In this document: one piece after another, positions 40,027-51,592 of the stretch
Layout of the letters: every line of letters begins with the position of its first letter
How positions within the stretch are numbered: position 1 is the first letter of the stretch
Source of the DNA: Luscinia megarhynchos
Lineage: Eukaryota > Chordata > Aves > Passeriformes > Turdidae
DNA length: 64,000 bases
Assembly: GCA_034336665.1 (NCBI GenBank)
Contig: CM067566.1
Location: 26,876,330 to 26,940,329, forward strand
Direction of reading: 5' to 3'
Position numbers and translations under genes: made by a program
The notes under the pieces: model-generated
Told to the model about the DNA's origin: nothing
The model's input: the letters and a program-made list of their open reading frames with translations, nothing else
Database searches by the model: none

Positions 40027-43000
40027 GTGGGAGTGCACAAGAGCTTTGGTACAGGCCAGACAGGAGCTCCTGCAAGGTGGGAGCCAGCCCCCTCCATGTG
40101 CAAGGGCTCCAGGCTGCTGGTGGACAGCAGCAGGACAGCTCCATGTCAGCCTCACAAACAGGAATCCAAAACCCCAGGGTGGAAACTTCGTGCTGCACAG
40201 AAATCCCTTTGTTTTTCCTTCCCTGGCATCTCAAAAATCCTGTACAATAACAGCTTAGTACTAGTCACAGAAAGGCTTGAGGAAGCAGCAGATCTGCATA
40301 GATTTACTTTCATTTCCTCCCAAGTAGTGTCCTCTAATTCATCAGATCACTCCCAAGTCTCTTTAGACCTAATTGGAAACAAATGCTGCATGTAAAAGAA
40401 AAGAACTGAGCAGAGAAAACCATCCACTGTCATTGCATTTTTAGGTGTGACAAACAATGAAACTGCCTCTCCAGTACATCACTCCAGAATGGGTCACTGG
40501 GAATTAATATATGCTTTTCCTCAAGCCGGAAGGAAGCTGTTGATTCAATTTAGAGGTGAACTAGGGAATTTAACAGGCTAAAACTGACAGTATTGGGGTG
40601 AAATGAAAAACTATGTTTCCTCAGCCAGGATGAATTTTCAGGGTCTTATGAGCAGATCAGGAGTTGAATTCAACCACAGGCAACCTTGGTAGTAAGTGCT
40701 CAGTCCAAACATTTCCAACAGACCCTCTGATCACTAAGAACTGGGAGGCAGTGAGACTCTGCTAAAACTGATTTTTGCAGAGGTGAGGAGGAAGCAAATG
40801 CTGCCATCCCCAGACACCTGGTCAGGCAGGGGCTGAGGGCAAGCAGAGGGACTCTGCATGACAGCTGCACTGGTGATCCCAACAAAGTGCAGAAGTGACA
40901 GGCTGGCCATTCAGTGGGCATTCACAGTTCTTATATACACTGTTCATGACAGACCTCTGACTACTGTGCTAATCAATATGAAGAAGGTCCTGAGCTTAAC
41001 CGTATCCCTGTTCAGCAAAGCCACTGAAGTTGTGTTTAGCCCCTTGCTGAACAGGGAGGGACTCCTGAAATAAGACCTAAGTCAGCTACAAGTTGACTGA
41101 GTTTAAAGGAAAGGGAGAGTCTGGCCAGCAGCATTTACTTTCTCAGGCTAGCCCATCAAGGCCAGACCCACCATGCCCAGTGCTTACATCCCTACATCCC
41201 TGCCAATGACAGTGGAGACAGGGCCACTCATACCCCTCTGACATGGTGTAAATGAGTTAAGGAGAAGTGTTTATCACTTACTGCCCTGTCTACACTGAGC
41301 ACTGGCTCAGACAAGCCAGCCCAGAAGGTTTAATGATCTGGCTGTATTTCTCCTCACACCCATGGGCTGCACAGTTGGAAAGGAAAATCTAAATTGTTTA
41401 CATAGTGGTACAAATTGCTGCGGTTTTTCACCTCTCTCTCTCTTCCTTGTTTAACTGCTTCAGGAATGATTTCAGCGGGAATAGTATTCTCTATGTAAAG
41501 CTCAGCAGAGCTATGGGTAAAGCACATTTCTCTGAGTTCCTGGCACATTGCTGTGCTCCTGGCACAAAGACCAGAAGCACATGCAAAGGATACATCCCTA
41601 TTGCTCTGACAGTCATCTTGTTCCTCTCAGTCCAAGGGGTTTGAAACCTGTCAGGATAAGATTTCATTAAACAGCCAAGAAAACAGCAGTCTGGAGAGCA
41701 CAGCCTGCATCTCCCCCTAGGTAATGGTGCCAGCCTCGTGTGACCTCAGCTTTGTTTTGAGTTGGGACAATAAGAATGTTTATTAACTGCTGTCTCGGCT
41801 GCTGAATCACACAGTGAATCTGGCAAACAAGTCGTGATGTTGGCCACAGCTGCTTGCAGAATCTGAGCACGGGGCTGGGATTATGTATGGCCAGAGACCC
41901 CCCATCCTCAATCATATCTACCCCCTCATAACTGTTTATTTTTCCAGCCCTTAGTTCAGAGAGCAGCAGAGCAGCATGTGTCAGTGCAAATACACAGGTA
42001 AGGCACTACAAGTAATTAACTTGTGGATGACCTTACATTTGCTTTAACACTTCCAGGGTTCTTTTTAAATTTTTTTTTTCCCAGCCATATACACAGATGC
42101 CAATGAAGTGGACACAAACATGCTTTGTCTAGATGTATCACAAAAGCCCCTCTGGCTTCTCACATTTCAAATCCAGCAGACTGTTTTCACTGGGAGAAGA
42201 GGCAGCATATTTTCAAAAGTGCTATAAAATCAATGCCAGCCCTCAGCTCCTCTGGTTTGCTGCTCTCATTTTAAATGATTTGCCTCTTAATTCTGTGCCC
42301 CCAGATCAGAAGCTAATCCTGTACCATCCTGTGTATGAGAGACCAGGTAGGTAAGGAAATCTCAGCTCTCCTACCTAAAAATCACCTGATATTTGTCATT
42401 GATTGGCTGCATCTGAACATGCTTGCAGCATGCAGTGCTCTTCAGGCACTGCTTCTCCCTCAGCTGAAGCCAGTATTTATCACAATTCTACTGGCATTTG
42501 TAGTGTTAAGTCTTTAATAAATATTTGTTGAGAAAATTACTAACATACCACTTTCTTGATGAATATTTACTAGAGATTTTCAGTCAGTAAGCACATCAAG
42601 GAAAAAAAATCCTTTAGAAATCTGTTACTGTAAAAAATGAATTAGAAAAGCAAGACAAGATAAAAATGAATCAAACAGCTGGCAAAAAGGAGTACAAAAC
42701 TTAAACACATGCCAGCAAGGGAAGAAGTACACGACCAAGGGTTTGAGAGAGTAAAAGAAGATATGTGAGCTAAAGTGGAACTGATTCAGCTCTCACTCCA
42801 GATTTCATTCAGAACTAGACTGGGATTTGTAACAAGAACTACAGATAAAATTGATTTCCTTTAAATAAAATCCCATTCTCTTGCACCTTCACTTGAAAAT
42901 ACTGCAAAGCCAGCACTAGTTTGTCTCATTTATCACATCAGACTGAAAGGCTGAGCTTGGATGTATTTAGAATCAAGTCCTGCTAAGGTAACTCAGCAGT

Positions 43001-45631
43001 TTGAAGTACAAACCATATACTGTTGGCACAGACCTTGCATCGTTTTTTGCCCTTTGTAGCAATGTGGCATTAATAAGAAAGCAAAGATGTTAAATAGTCT
43101 TTCCAATATCACACTAAATTAGTTAATCAGGAAGAGTTAATTTGCCCAGATTATATTTATACAATAAGGATAAATGAAAAAAATCTTTGCATATTCATCA
43201 ACAGCTTTCATTTCCCTTGTGACATGTTTACCTTTAACAACACAAATTATTTTCTACAGCTGTTTTTACAGCTGTTAACTGTACTTAGTAGTTTAAAATC
43301 TGAATTTCTTTCTAGTCACAGGTCACAGACAGTAAGGGTTCATTGAGTGTCTGCATCTTTCTCAAGGCAGGATCACCAGTAAGTATGAGCAGATGCATGA
43401 ATTTAACTTATGACTTCATGTTATGGCAGAGCACTGATAACATAGGGAAAATTATACATCTGCATTCTGGAACAGGGTGGTAGCCTGGCATTTTCAAACC
43501 TAATGTCTGCCTTTTTACAGCAGGTGGCACCCCTGGGACACAGGCACTTTCTTTAGCTCCCATACAAAGGGAGAGGTACCACTCCAGATAATGCCCAGTT
43601 GAAAAGGTGCATCTGCTACTCAGTAATATCATTCCCATAGTCCATGACAAATGTGGGTCCTGCTCCTGTTTATGATTTCATGTGCAGACATCAGCCACCC
43701 CAGAGAACAGGACCTATGTCCTAAATTCCCTTCTGAGATTATTTTTATTAATCAGGTACCAGCACTAAAATACTTCTCATTCACAGTGTAGGAAAAGCCA
43801 CTAATGTCATGCATTTCCATGGAGTGTATAAAGCAGCATAGAAATGGTCTGTTCTTCCTTGAGGGAATTTTGATTCTTCCCAATTGCAAACTATAAATGT
43901 TGTTATTACCTTTGTCATTGCCTGCCAAGCCTATTTAGAGCTTTCTCTCTTCAGCTGATATCTCTGAGAAAGCTAACTGCCCTCCACCACCTTTATCAGC
44001 CTTGGTCTTTCTCCTTTGGCAGGCAGTTAGTGTCGTCAAACTCTCAAATCTTGTATTTGGGTCTGAAAGTTTCAAAAACAATCTCAGGGAAATTTGTTAC
44101 TTTTGAACCCATGCCTGAATGCAATCTGTCTATTCCAGAAAACATCCTGATCATTTTGCAACCAAATATGTTATGGCAGATTTATAAATTAAAAAAATAC
44201 AGAAGACAGAGACAGGTATGTCCTTTGAGGAGTTTTGTACAGAGTCAGACAATTATTTGCTACTCTTAGGGCCTGAATTTTGCCTCTGCCAAGCCCTGTG
44301 GTTGTAGCATGGACCAGTGCCCTTTGACAAAGAAACTATTAAGGATTCATTCCTGAGAATTTTAAGTTATCTTCCCTGCTCTCATTTTAACCTTAACTCA
44401 CTTATAATCTTAAGTAAAGGTGTATTTACTTTTTCATTAAGATATATTGAAAATCAAAATAATTCAAGTGATAATTATGATAATTCAAGCTTTAGGTAGT
44501 TTTCTCCCTCACAAACTTCCTTAGATAATGATAGTTTCTCAAAAATCCAAATGCCAGTTCATAAAGCAAACAACAACTTGCCCAGACCTAACCTTCATAG
44601 CACATTACCAATCTGAGATCAATACCATATCATACAAACTGAATAATGCTGCTTTTATTCCCAGGGTGAAACTCCAAACTGTCTCAGACTCCAAGATGAC
44701 TGTATTGGCAGGATACTGGCTAGCTGTGTTTGGTGAGAACTCAGCAAATAAAGCAGCTGAATGGTGAATAAATCATGTATCTTAGTATCATGGCTCTAAG
44801 ATGTGTAGAAGTCACACCTTGAAGTCTATGGACTCCTGTGCATAAATTCTGAATGAAGATCTATGCAAATGCAACAGTGTTTATCCCAGGAGCACAGCAC
44901 CAATCCTGAACAGGAGCTCTCATCTTATCAGAGACTGATTCCTGCTCTACATCAGCTAGTGGAAACACTCACATTTTATAACTTGAAAGCCAAGGGCACA
45001 TAGGCCACATTCCCTTGAATGGTGGGAAGTGTGTTTCAGTGTAAGTTTCTCACATCTCTAAGTGTGGTTTTCTTGTGCTCTGAAATTTATGTTTTCTGGG
45101 CCAACAGCATCTCAGTATATTCTGCCAGTGATCAAAACCAGTAGAGCACAGGCTAGTATTTTAGACTTCAAGATGCAGCAATCTGATGGCTTTCTTGGTT
45201 TACTTGCCCACAAATTGCAGAAATGTATGACTTTACCCCATTGTGTTAATTAGTTTAATCAAAGAATGTTTTGACAACTAAGGTTCCAGACCCAGTAGTA
45301 CCAACCAACTAAACACAGATCATTACATCCTATAAACAAGTGTCTACATTTTAAAACCCTCAGCCATCCTGGCTTTAAGCATTTTTATACCAGCCTGAAA
45401 GACTGTGGCCTCTAATTCTACTTTCATATTGTCTTTGTGCTAAATTCACATTGAATCCTGTCTGAGAGATTAATAAGAAACCTAATTGTAGCTATTTTGC
45501 TCACAAAGTTTTTGGGCTTCATTAGCAAAAAAAGTATTTGTTGGAAAGAAAAGTCTGAACAAAGCAACCAGCAAAAAGTATCTGAGTAACTGAATCATTT
45601 CCCTATTCTCCTTTATAAATGGAAAAACAAC

Positions 45632-45652
45632 CAACAACAACAACAACAACAA
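45632..45652. repeat. (CAA)7 microsatellite
   Basis: Seven perfect CAA units, directly visible. Confidence 0.9.
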
Positions 45653-46637
45653 AAGCCCAAACAACATCACTATATAATATAGGTGGGTAAGTCCATTAAG
45701 TCTGGAGTTGCAGTGAAATCTGCTGTGGGCTGGCCAGTAGATGATGCTGATTTTTGTCCCTCATGCAAATTCCTTTGAATAATATGATGGCCTGAGTTGA
45801 AAACCTCCAAAGCATAGCTTTCCTGTCCCACACCCTACAAGCATTTCATGAAGCTCTATCAGACATTATGGTCCACAGTGGCCTACACAAGCCCAGCTTT
45901 GTGACACAGAAATCTGAGCTCTTGTCTCACCTCTCCTGCTTTTCCTATAGGTTCAGCCAAGCCTTGATCCTCCTCTGCTTTTGCACACCATCTTTCCAGG
46001 CTCTGTCTCCATTCTCCATATACTGAAACCTAGTAAGTTTTGTTATATGTGATGTCTCACAGAAGCCTATAAACTGTCTGGGTAGGTCTCCTTTAACAGG
46101 CAGGAAACACAATGCAGTTACATTTACAGATAATTCTCATGCATGATCCAGGTTTTTGTGGAAAAATATTTTAAATTAGTGAAAACCTCTTCACATGACA
46201 CTTATCAAACCAACACTAGATCCAGAAGCATAAATAATTTACACCCACTTTTATTCTGGATCCTCTAAAATTCTATTTCCCTCAAGCATATCTTCAGCAG
46301 GGAGGACAATGCAGCTCAACAGCTGAGACATCCATGCTCAGGAAGAAAAAAAATTGGCACTCTGGAGATACCTATCTCTATCAGTTATATCAGGAATCCA
46401 CACAGACAGCTTCATCTATTTACCTAATTTTCAGATGTTTAAAGTTAGGCTAAGTTGAACTCCACCCCTCAAGACGGAATAAGTGTCAAGAGCTGAGAAC
46501 AAGTATTTGCCACAGAAAGCCAACAAGCAAGCACTAAACGTCTGCAATTATCAAAGTTCAAAGCCCATAAATGCAAAAATCAGCTGCTCCAGACAGGTAA
46601 GGGTGGGGAGAGGCTGTGAGGTGGGAGGATGGTGAGG

Positions 46638-46876
46638 GGATGCTGGAAGGATACTGGAAGGATGCTAGAGGATGCTAGAAGATGCTGGAAGGATGCTGGA
46701 AGGACACTGGAGGATGCTAGAAGGATGCTGGAGGATGCTGGGAGGATGCTGGAGGACGCTGGAGGATGTTGGAGAATGCTGGAGGATGCAGGAGGTTCTG
46801 GAGGATGCTGGAGGATATTGGAAGAATGCTGGAGGACGCTGGAGGATGCTGGAGGATGCTAGAGGATGCTGGAGGA
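46638..46876. repeat. 10/11-bp minisatellite, about 23 units
   Basis: Units of the form GGATGCTGGA alternate with an 11-bp form GGATGCTGGAA. Scattered substitutions (GGACGCTGGA, GGATGTTGGA, GGATGCTAGA) and one 9-bp unit are present. Because the period is not a multiple of three, all frames cycle through the repeat, which explains the overlapping open frames rich in Leu-Glu-Asp-Ala and Trp/Cys on the plus strand and Ser/Pro/His on the minus strand. These are artefacts, not genes. The array is degenerate, suggesting an older expansion, and is followed by CpG-containing unique sequence to about 47030. Confidence 0.95.
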
Positions 46877-49400
46877 ATTCTCGGGACACTCCCGGACAGC
46901 AGGAGCCGGAGCCCAGCACAGGGCGGGAGGATTTTGGGAAACCGAAGAGTGCTGGTGCCACCTACAGGGAATTACTCGCCTGAAACGCAGAGAAATCGTC
47001 ACCGCACATGGCGTCACATAATTCGCCACAATTGTATAGCACTAGGGAAAAAATCCTAGAAAGAAGGGCTCTCTTTTACTGCTGTGCAAACTGTTTACAC
47101 AATATGGGCAGTAGCAGTGTAAAAATTGCCTCTGCATCTCATTTTAACTTGAAATTATAAATGCAGACATAAATATGTAATTCAAGGCAACCAACTACTG
47201 ATTCCTCTTCCCTTGAAACAATTTCCCAAGCACACAGCTGTACTCCTTCCCTTCTTCCTCCAATTATCTGAACTCTGAGGAAATAGCCAACAAGCTGATC
47301 ACAGTGGGGGCTGGATCCTGCTTTCCTGTAGCAACAGCCATGGCTGGAGCCAGCTGGAGTAGAGGGTGCCTTGGGCGTCCAGGAAGCACTGACTATGTGG
47401 TCAAGAAAGCCTCGGGGATGCAACTTCACAGCCCTCTGCAGACCACCAGCTTTTCCAAATGATCCATCTGGAGTCTAGCATCTTCCTGTGTAACTTAAAT
47501 CTGCTCTGCTTTATAGCAGGAAAAGGGCCAGCATTCACAAGCAAAGGAAGGATTCAAGCATAAACATAAATCATTGCAATTCTTTCATCATTAAATCTGC
47601 CACCTACAACCTGTAGGTTTACCATGACTACAGCAGTGACAGTAACTTGTGAGGACACTATGGAGCTTAGGGAAGTGTTGCTGACAGGTGGACTCTGTGA
47701 CTCTTTCATAGCAGCTTAAAGTAATTTCTAAGTAAATGTTGACCAAAACATCATGCACCACAGCATTTTCCTTTAATCTCCTGCACATGATCACTGCCAT
47801 GGGTTGGTCCATGGGCACAGCATTCATGCTGTGGCTCTTATTTGCCCCATAGGAAATCCCACATGGCAGCTGTGCTGAAGCTGACTGTTAAGATATTAAG
47901 AGAGACCTGTTCTACCTGTTACAGCTGCAGTTTTCTCAAACACTAACTCTCTCCCTTCCCACCTTTGTGCCCTGGTAGACTGCAGAACAAGTGTTTTGGA
48001 AGATCATTGAAGTGCCAAAAAGTTGAGTACTTGTCACCCTAAACAAGAACATAGCAAGATGCTCTGCATGTCTTTGGATATGTGGGACTGTCCTGCTGGA
48101 GTCCTGCTGTCATACACGCATATGAATGCATACAGATGTATTCCCCAGCAGCACACCTGTAGGCACTCTGACCTTCACTGTCTCATGGGCACTATAACAG
48201 CCACATTCCTTATCCTTCACTTTGTGAACATCCCCAAAGCCCAAACTCTACAGAAAAATGTGTCTTGAGTGCTGTGGAAGCCAAGGATCCACTCAGACTG
48301 TTGCAGAGCCATGCCATACACCCAGCCAGGAGTCTTTATACCATGACTTCATGAAGATGGCAACTGCACTGGCCACCAAAATTGCTGAGCAAAGCTGTTT
48401 CAAGTTTCAGAAAGTTGCTGCTCAGACAAAGGAAGGACTTGCTTTATAGGCCAGACCATTGCTGCCCCTTGTCTTCTGTCTTGTGGAGGCTGTGAAAGGA
48501 GCAGACTGCAGAGACAAGGCTGCAAGATGTCTCCTTTTTGTTTCAGAAAGGAGATGAGGCTGAAAAGAAAGAGGTACATCTGCTGTGTTTCAGAGAGACA
48601 CACTGCAAGATGGACACTGTCCAGCTGAGGGCAATGTGCAGCACAAGAGATCAGGGTGCCTCAAGTCAGGACCTGCAGAAGCACATTGCAGCTGTGACCT
48701 GCAGGCTGTCACAGGCAGCTCCTGTGCCATCACTGCTTGCAAAGCAGGCATGGCTGCTCCCTGACTACATGTGCCCTGCTCTGCCAGAGCCAGTCATCAC
48801 AGCAGCACTTTGGAAACGTGGCCGTGTGGAACACAGAGATAAGCACAGCAAGGCAGCTGCTGAAGGAGCTCCCCAACTGCAGGGCTCGGAAGAAGGGATG
48901 GTGACACCCCTTCCTCCTGCCCAGCACAGCCTGGACATGCTCTCCTTCCCCCAGCTGGGGGACTACCACACATAGCCAGCTCCTTCTTCTCACTCCCCAA
49001 AGATTTACACCCACCTGCCTGATGTATTCATCTCCTGCTAATTACCAGAACCATTTGGCCATGAAATCCTTGAACCAGATTTAGGTTTCAGTTATACAGA
49101 ATTGACAAGAGAATTAGACTGAGTACCAAGCACTGACATAAATGATATTGAACTGAATGTATTTATTATAACCTGTCATGCAGATAGAACTAGAGTGCTA
49201 CCAACACATTTCAGCAGGAAATGTGAACTTCAATGACTTTTTCCCAAAGCAACGTTCTTGACGTCATGAGTACTTCAGCAGTGTATGTGCTGCTTTGAAG
49301 GATTTGCTGATGGGATTGATTAATGCAGCCATACCTCCAAATAATCTCAGCAGGGTTTATGCCTCTGCTTAGTAAAGTACATTGGTAAAATACAAAATTT
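46877..49400. other. Intergenic, no gene recognised
   Basis: Unique sequence between the 10/11-bp minisatellite and the CR1/LTR nest. A 145-codon open frame lies at 48538-48975 on the plus strand, but it starts at a TTG and has no recognisable product. CpGs at 46890-47030 are more frequent than in the A+T-rich surroundings. Confidence 0.55.
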
Positions 49401-49744
49401 GCACCTCAATGTCCTTCTTCTAGTGAGGGGCCCAGAACTGGACACAGCATTCAAGGTGTGGCCTCACCAGTGCTGAGTGCTGAGGGCAGGGGGACAATCC
49501 CTGCCCTGGTCCTGCTGGCCACACTATTGCTGACACAGGCCAGGTGCCATTGGCCTTCTTGGCCACCTGGGCACACTCTGGCTCATGCTCAGCTGCTGCT
49601 GACCAGCATCCCCGGGCTCTTTTCTGCTGGGCAGCTTTCCAGCCACTCTTCTTCCAGCCTGAAGTGCTGCAGGGGGTTCTTGTGACCCAAGTGCTGCACC
49701 CAGCCCTTGGTTTTGTTGAATCTCACACTACTGGTCTTAGGCCA
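49401..49744 (-). mobile_element. CR1 LINE, antisense, first segment
   Basis: On the minus strand this is the CR1 reverse-transcriptase tail region. The plus strand shows the expected complement: TCAATGTCCTTCTTCTAGTG, GCATTCAAGGTGTGGCCTCA, then TTGGCCTTCTTGGCCACCTG and TTTCCAGCCACTCTTCTTCC. The segment stops at 49744 where an LTR-like sequence begins, and the same CR1 resumes at 50298. The terminal CR1 3'UTR is absent from the left end, so the copy is broken there. Confidence 0.88.
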
Positions 49745-50297
49745 TGTCCTAGGTTACAATGTAAAGATGTGCCCAAAAGTATTCTATCATCATCTGCTGA
49801 AACCAGATGGGGCAGTGATTCTTACCTCTGCGGGAGATATCCTTTGCTAATGGGCCATCTGTTAAAAACCCGGTGGGGCAATGTTCTTTATCTTTCCCAC
49901 AACCCGCCCTTCCTCCAGAAGATATCTTCTGTTAGTGGGCCACTGAGTCCCACTGCATGACTGATAAAATTACATCATCCCATTGGGAGATGCTCCACCC
50001 CGGGGGAGGAGCCAAACATTTCCTACCCAGATAAAAACTGAGATTTAGAACACAGCCCACTAGGTTCCAGAAGACAAGAGCTACCAGATCTTTCTACAGG
50101 ATCACTACTTCAACAAGACCACTTCATCTGGACTGCTACCACCACCCTAACTAGGTGTCAGGTTGTATGTATTCTGACTCTGTCAGTGGTTTTTTCTTTT
50201 GTACTATTGCATGTATTTTATTTTTCTCTTTTTTTTTCCTATTAAATTGTGTTTCTGACTTGGAGTCTCTCACTGGTTTTGCGTTCAAACCAGTGCA
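49745..50297 (+). mobile_element. Solo ERV LTR-like insertion inside CR1
   Basis: A 553-bp insert splits a continuous CR1. It begins TGTCCTAGGTTAC and ends CCAGTGCA, the TG...CA form of retroviral LTRs. Flanking 5-bp words are GGCCA (49740-49744) and GCCCA (50298-50302), a target duplication with one mismatch. Inside are a GC-rich segment (GGGGGAGGAGCC), a TATA-like GATAAAA at 50030-50036 and an ATTAAA poly(A) signal at 50241-50246, in the order expected for U3-R-U5 on the plus strand. No gag, pol or env sequence is present. A 5-bp duplication would favour an ERVL-type element, but family assignment from memory is tentative. Confidence 0.75.
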
Positions 50298-50579
50298 GCC
50301 CATGATCCAGCTAGTCCAAATCCCTCTGCAGAGCCTTCCTACTCTCCAGCAGATCAACTCTATCACCCACTTATTGTTATCCAAGCATTTACTGAGGGTA
50401 CACTTGACTCTCTCATAGAGAGCAACAATAATGATATTAAACAGGAGAGTGCCCTACACTCATCCCTGCGGAACACCACTGGAGACTAGCTGCCAGCTGT
50501 ATGCAGCACCATTCACCACCCCTTCCAGGGCCCAGCCACCCAGCCAGCTCTAAACCCAGCGAAGGGCTGTGAAAAATGT
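50298..50579 (-). mobile_element. CR1 LINE, antisense, middle segment
   Basis: This continues the CR1 interrupted at 49744: ATGATCCAGCTAGTCCAAAT, then TCTGCAGAGCCTTCCTACTC and CTCCAGCAGATCAACTC, then TGCGGAACACCACTGGAGAC and GGCCCAGCCACCCAGCCAGC. The order matches antisense CR1 without a gap beyond the LTR. It is interrupted again at about 50579. Confidence 0.88.
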
Positions 50580-51026
50580 ATGTGTGATTCGTGTTACAAG
50601 GCAATAGTAAAAGTAAAACCACGAGAATGTTGTGTGATGAGTGGAGGAAGTGCTTGGGATGATTGTAAAAATCAATTTTAAGAAAGTCAAATAAGGCATG
50701 GAACAAAAGATAAATTGTAATTATGCCTGCTTAAGAGAAATGCTTGCTTGAGGAAGATGACGAGTCCTCATCCAAAAGACACCGAAAGAGGGCAAACGAT
50801 CCCCTAGCAACAGCCAATGCCTGCGCAGAAGGCAACCAGCAATATGGAAGCAAGGAAACGAAAGAAGGCGGGGATACTGGGAAATCGAAACTCAGACTGA
50901 ATAAAAAACTGGAACTAATGCTGAGCAGCGTGCACTGGAGCGGTGACTCCCCGGCGCAACCAGCGCTGTTTGCTTGCTGCTCTTTCTATTGACAAATAAT
51001 CATTGGAGAGATCATAATTTATAACA
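50580..51026 (+). mobile_element. Second LTR-like insertion in the same CR1, just upstream of SRD5A3
   Basis: A 447-bp segment separates two adjoining pieces of the CR1. It can be bounded as TGAAAAATG...TTTATAACA, flanked by GGCTG (50575-50579) and GGCTA (51027-51031), an imperfect 5-bp duplication. It contains AATAAA at 50900-50905 on the plus strand, followed by a CpG-bearing stretch (GGTGACTCCCCGGCGC), as in an R-U5 region. The interruption itself is well supported by the CR1 on both sides. The LTR identity and exact ends are inference. No internal viral genes are present. Confidence 0.55.
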
Positions 51027-51097
51027 GGCTACACCTGGCCAAGCTGTGGGCTGCCAGCCTCTCCAGGAGACTACTGAGGAAAGCGGAGAAGGCTCTG
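51027..51097 (-). mobile_element. CR1 LINE, antisense, last segment
   Basis: CR1 resumes with CACCTGGCCAAGCTGTGG, then GCTGCCAGCCTCTCCAGGAG, matching antisense CR1 directly downstream of the segment that ended at 50579. It fades out near 51097, where the SRD5A3 CpG island begins. Confidence 0.75.
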
Positions 51098-51245
51098 TGC
51101 AGCCCGGGCTGCCAGCACCGCCCGGCGCTCTCCGGCGCGGCTGCCGCGGCCCGCTCACCCCTCAGGGCCCCGCTGCTCCCGGGAGCGGGAAGCGGAAGGG
51201 GCAGCGCCGAGGCGGAGCGGCTCGGAGCGGAGGGCGGCCGGGGCG
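51098..51245 (+). promoter_or_regulatory. SRD5A3: SRD5A3 CpG-island promoter / 5'UTR
   Basis: CpG-dense, GC-rich DNA starts abruptly after the CR1 remnant and continues through exon 1 and the intron-1 repeat. It contains an AGCGGAAGGG word at 51191-51200 (ETS-like) and GC-rich Sp1-type words, with no TATA box. It fits a housekeeping promoter with the transcription start within the last hundred bases or so before the ATG at 51246. The exact start cannot be read from sequence. Confidence 0.6.
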
Positions 51246-51592
51246 ATGTCCTGGTTCTTGCTGGAGGCTGCCTGGTCCCTGCTGGCCACAGCCTGGTCCC
51301 TGCTGGCCGCTGTCTGGTCGCTGCTGGTTGCCGTCTGGTCCCTGGTGGACACGGCCTGGGCCCTGCTGGTCACCGCCTGGTCCCTGCTGACCGCGACCTG
51401 GTCGGTGCTGGCCACGGCGTGGTCGCTGCTGGCCTCCGCCTTCCTTGGGGCGCTGGCGCTGCTGCAGCAGGGCCCTCCGACGCGGCGCGGCGGCAGCAGG
51501 GAGATCGCCGAGCTGCTCCAGGACCTCCTGCGCTACGGGAAGACGAAGCGAGAGAACGGACAGCTGCCGGCCTGGCTGCAGGTGCCCAAGAG
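51246..51592 (+). CDS. SRD5A3: SRD5A3 coding exon 1 (repeat-expanded N-terminal helix)
   Basis: The exon encodes residues 1-116 (last codon split). The start ATG has G at -3. Residues 9-64 are eight tandem 7-residue units of the type A-W-S-L-L-A-T, preceded by a degenerate unit at residues 2-8, giving a long hydrophobic Trp/Leu-rich segment. After it comes a stretch like the human protein (RYGKTK near residues 95-100, VPKR at the end). The donor is AAGAG|GTGAGG, conserved in position with the human PKR-Y/W junction. Human exon 1 encodes only about 74 residues with a single hydrophobic stretch here, so the repeat accounts for the difference. Confidence 0.92.

Larger units (their letters stand above)
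32301..46637. other. Long intergenic stretch, no gene recognised
   Basis: About 14 kb of predominantly A+T-rich DNA. Visible low-complexity items are a TTTTC/T-rich tract (38888-38918), a purine-rich GA tract (about 39732-39778), a 21-T run (40006-40026) and a (CAA)7 run (45632-45652). No conserved exon, RNA gene or CRISPR-like array is apparent, and the open frames look like chance. Confidence 0.6.

Noticed and set aside
46629..47059. Overlapping Leu-Glu-Asp-Ala and Trp/Cys-rich open frames
   Set aside because: They are products of the 10/11-bp minisatellite read in different frames, with no gene context.
1..51000. KDR exons on the minus strand
   Set aside because: KDR is the expected upstream neighbour by vertebrate synteny, but no minus-strand frame resembles its Ig domains, membrane segment or kinase, so its coding exons appear to lie outside the window.
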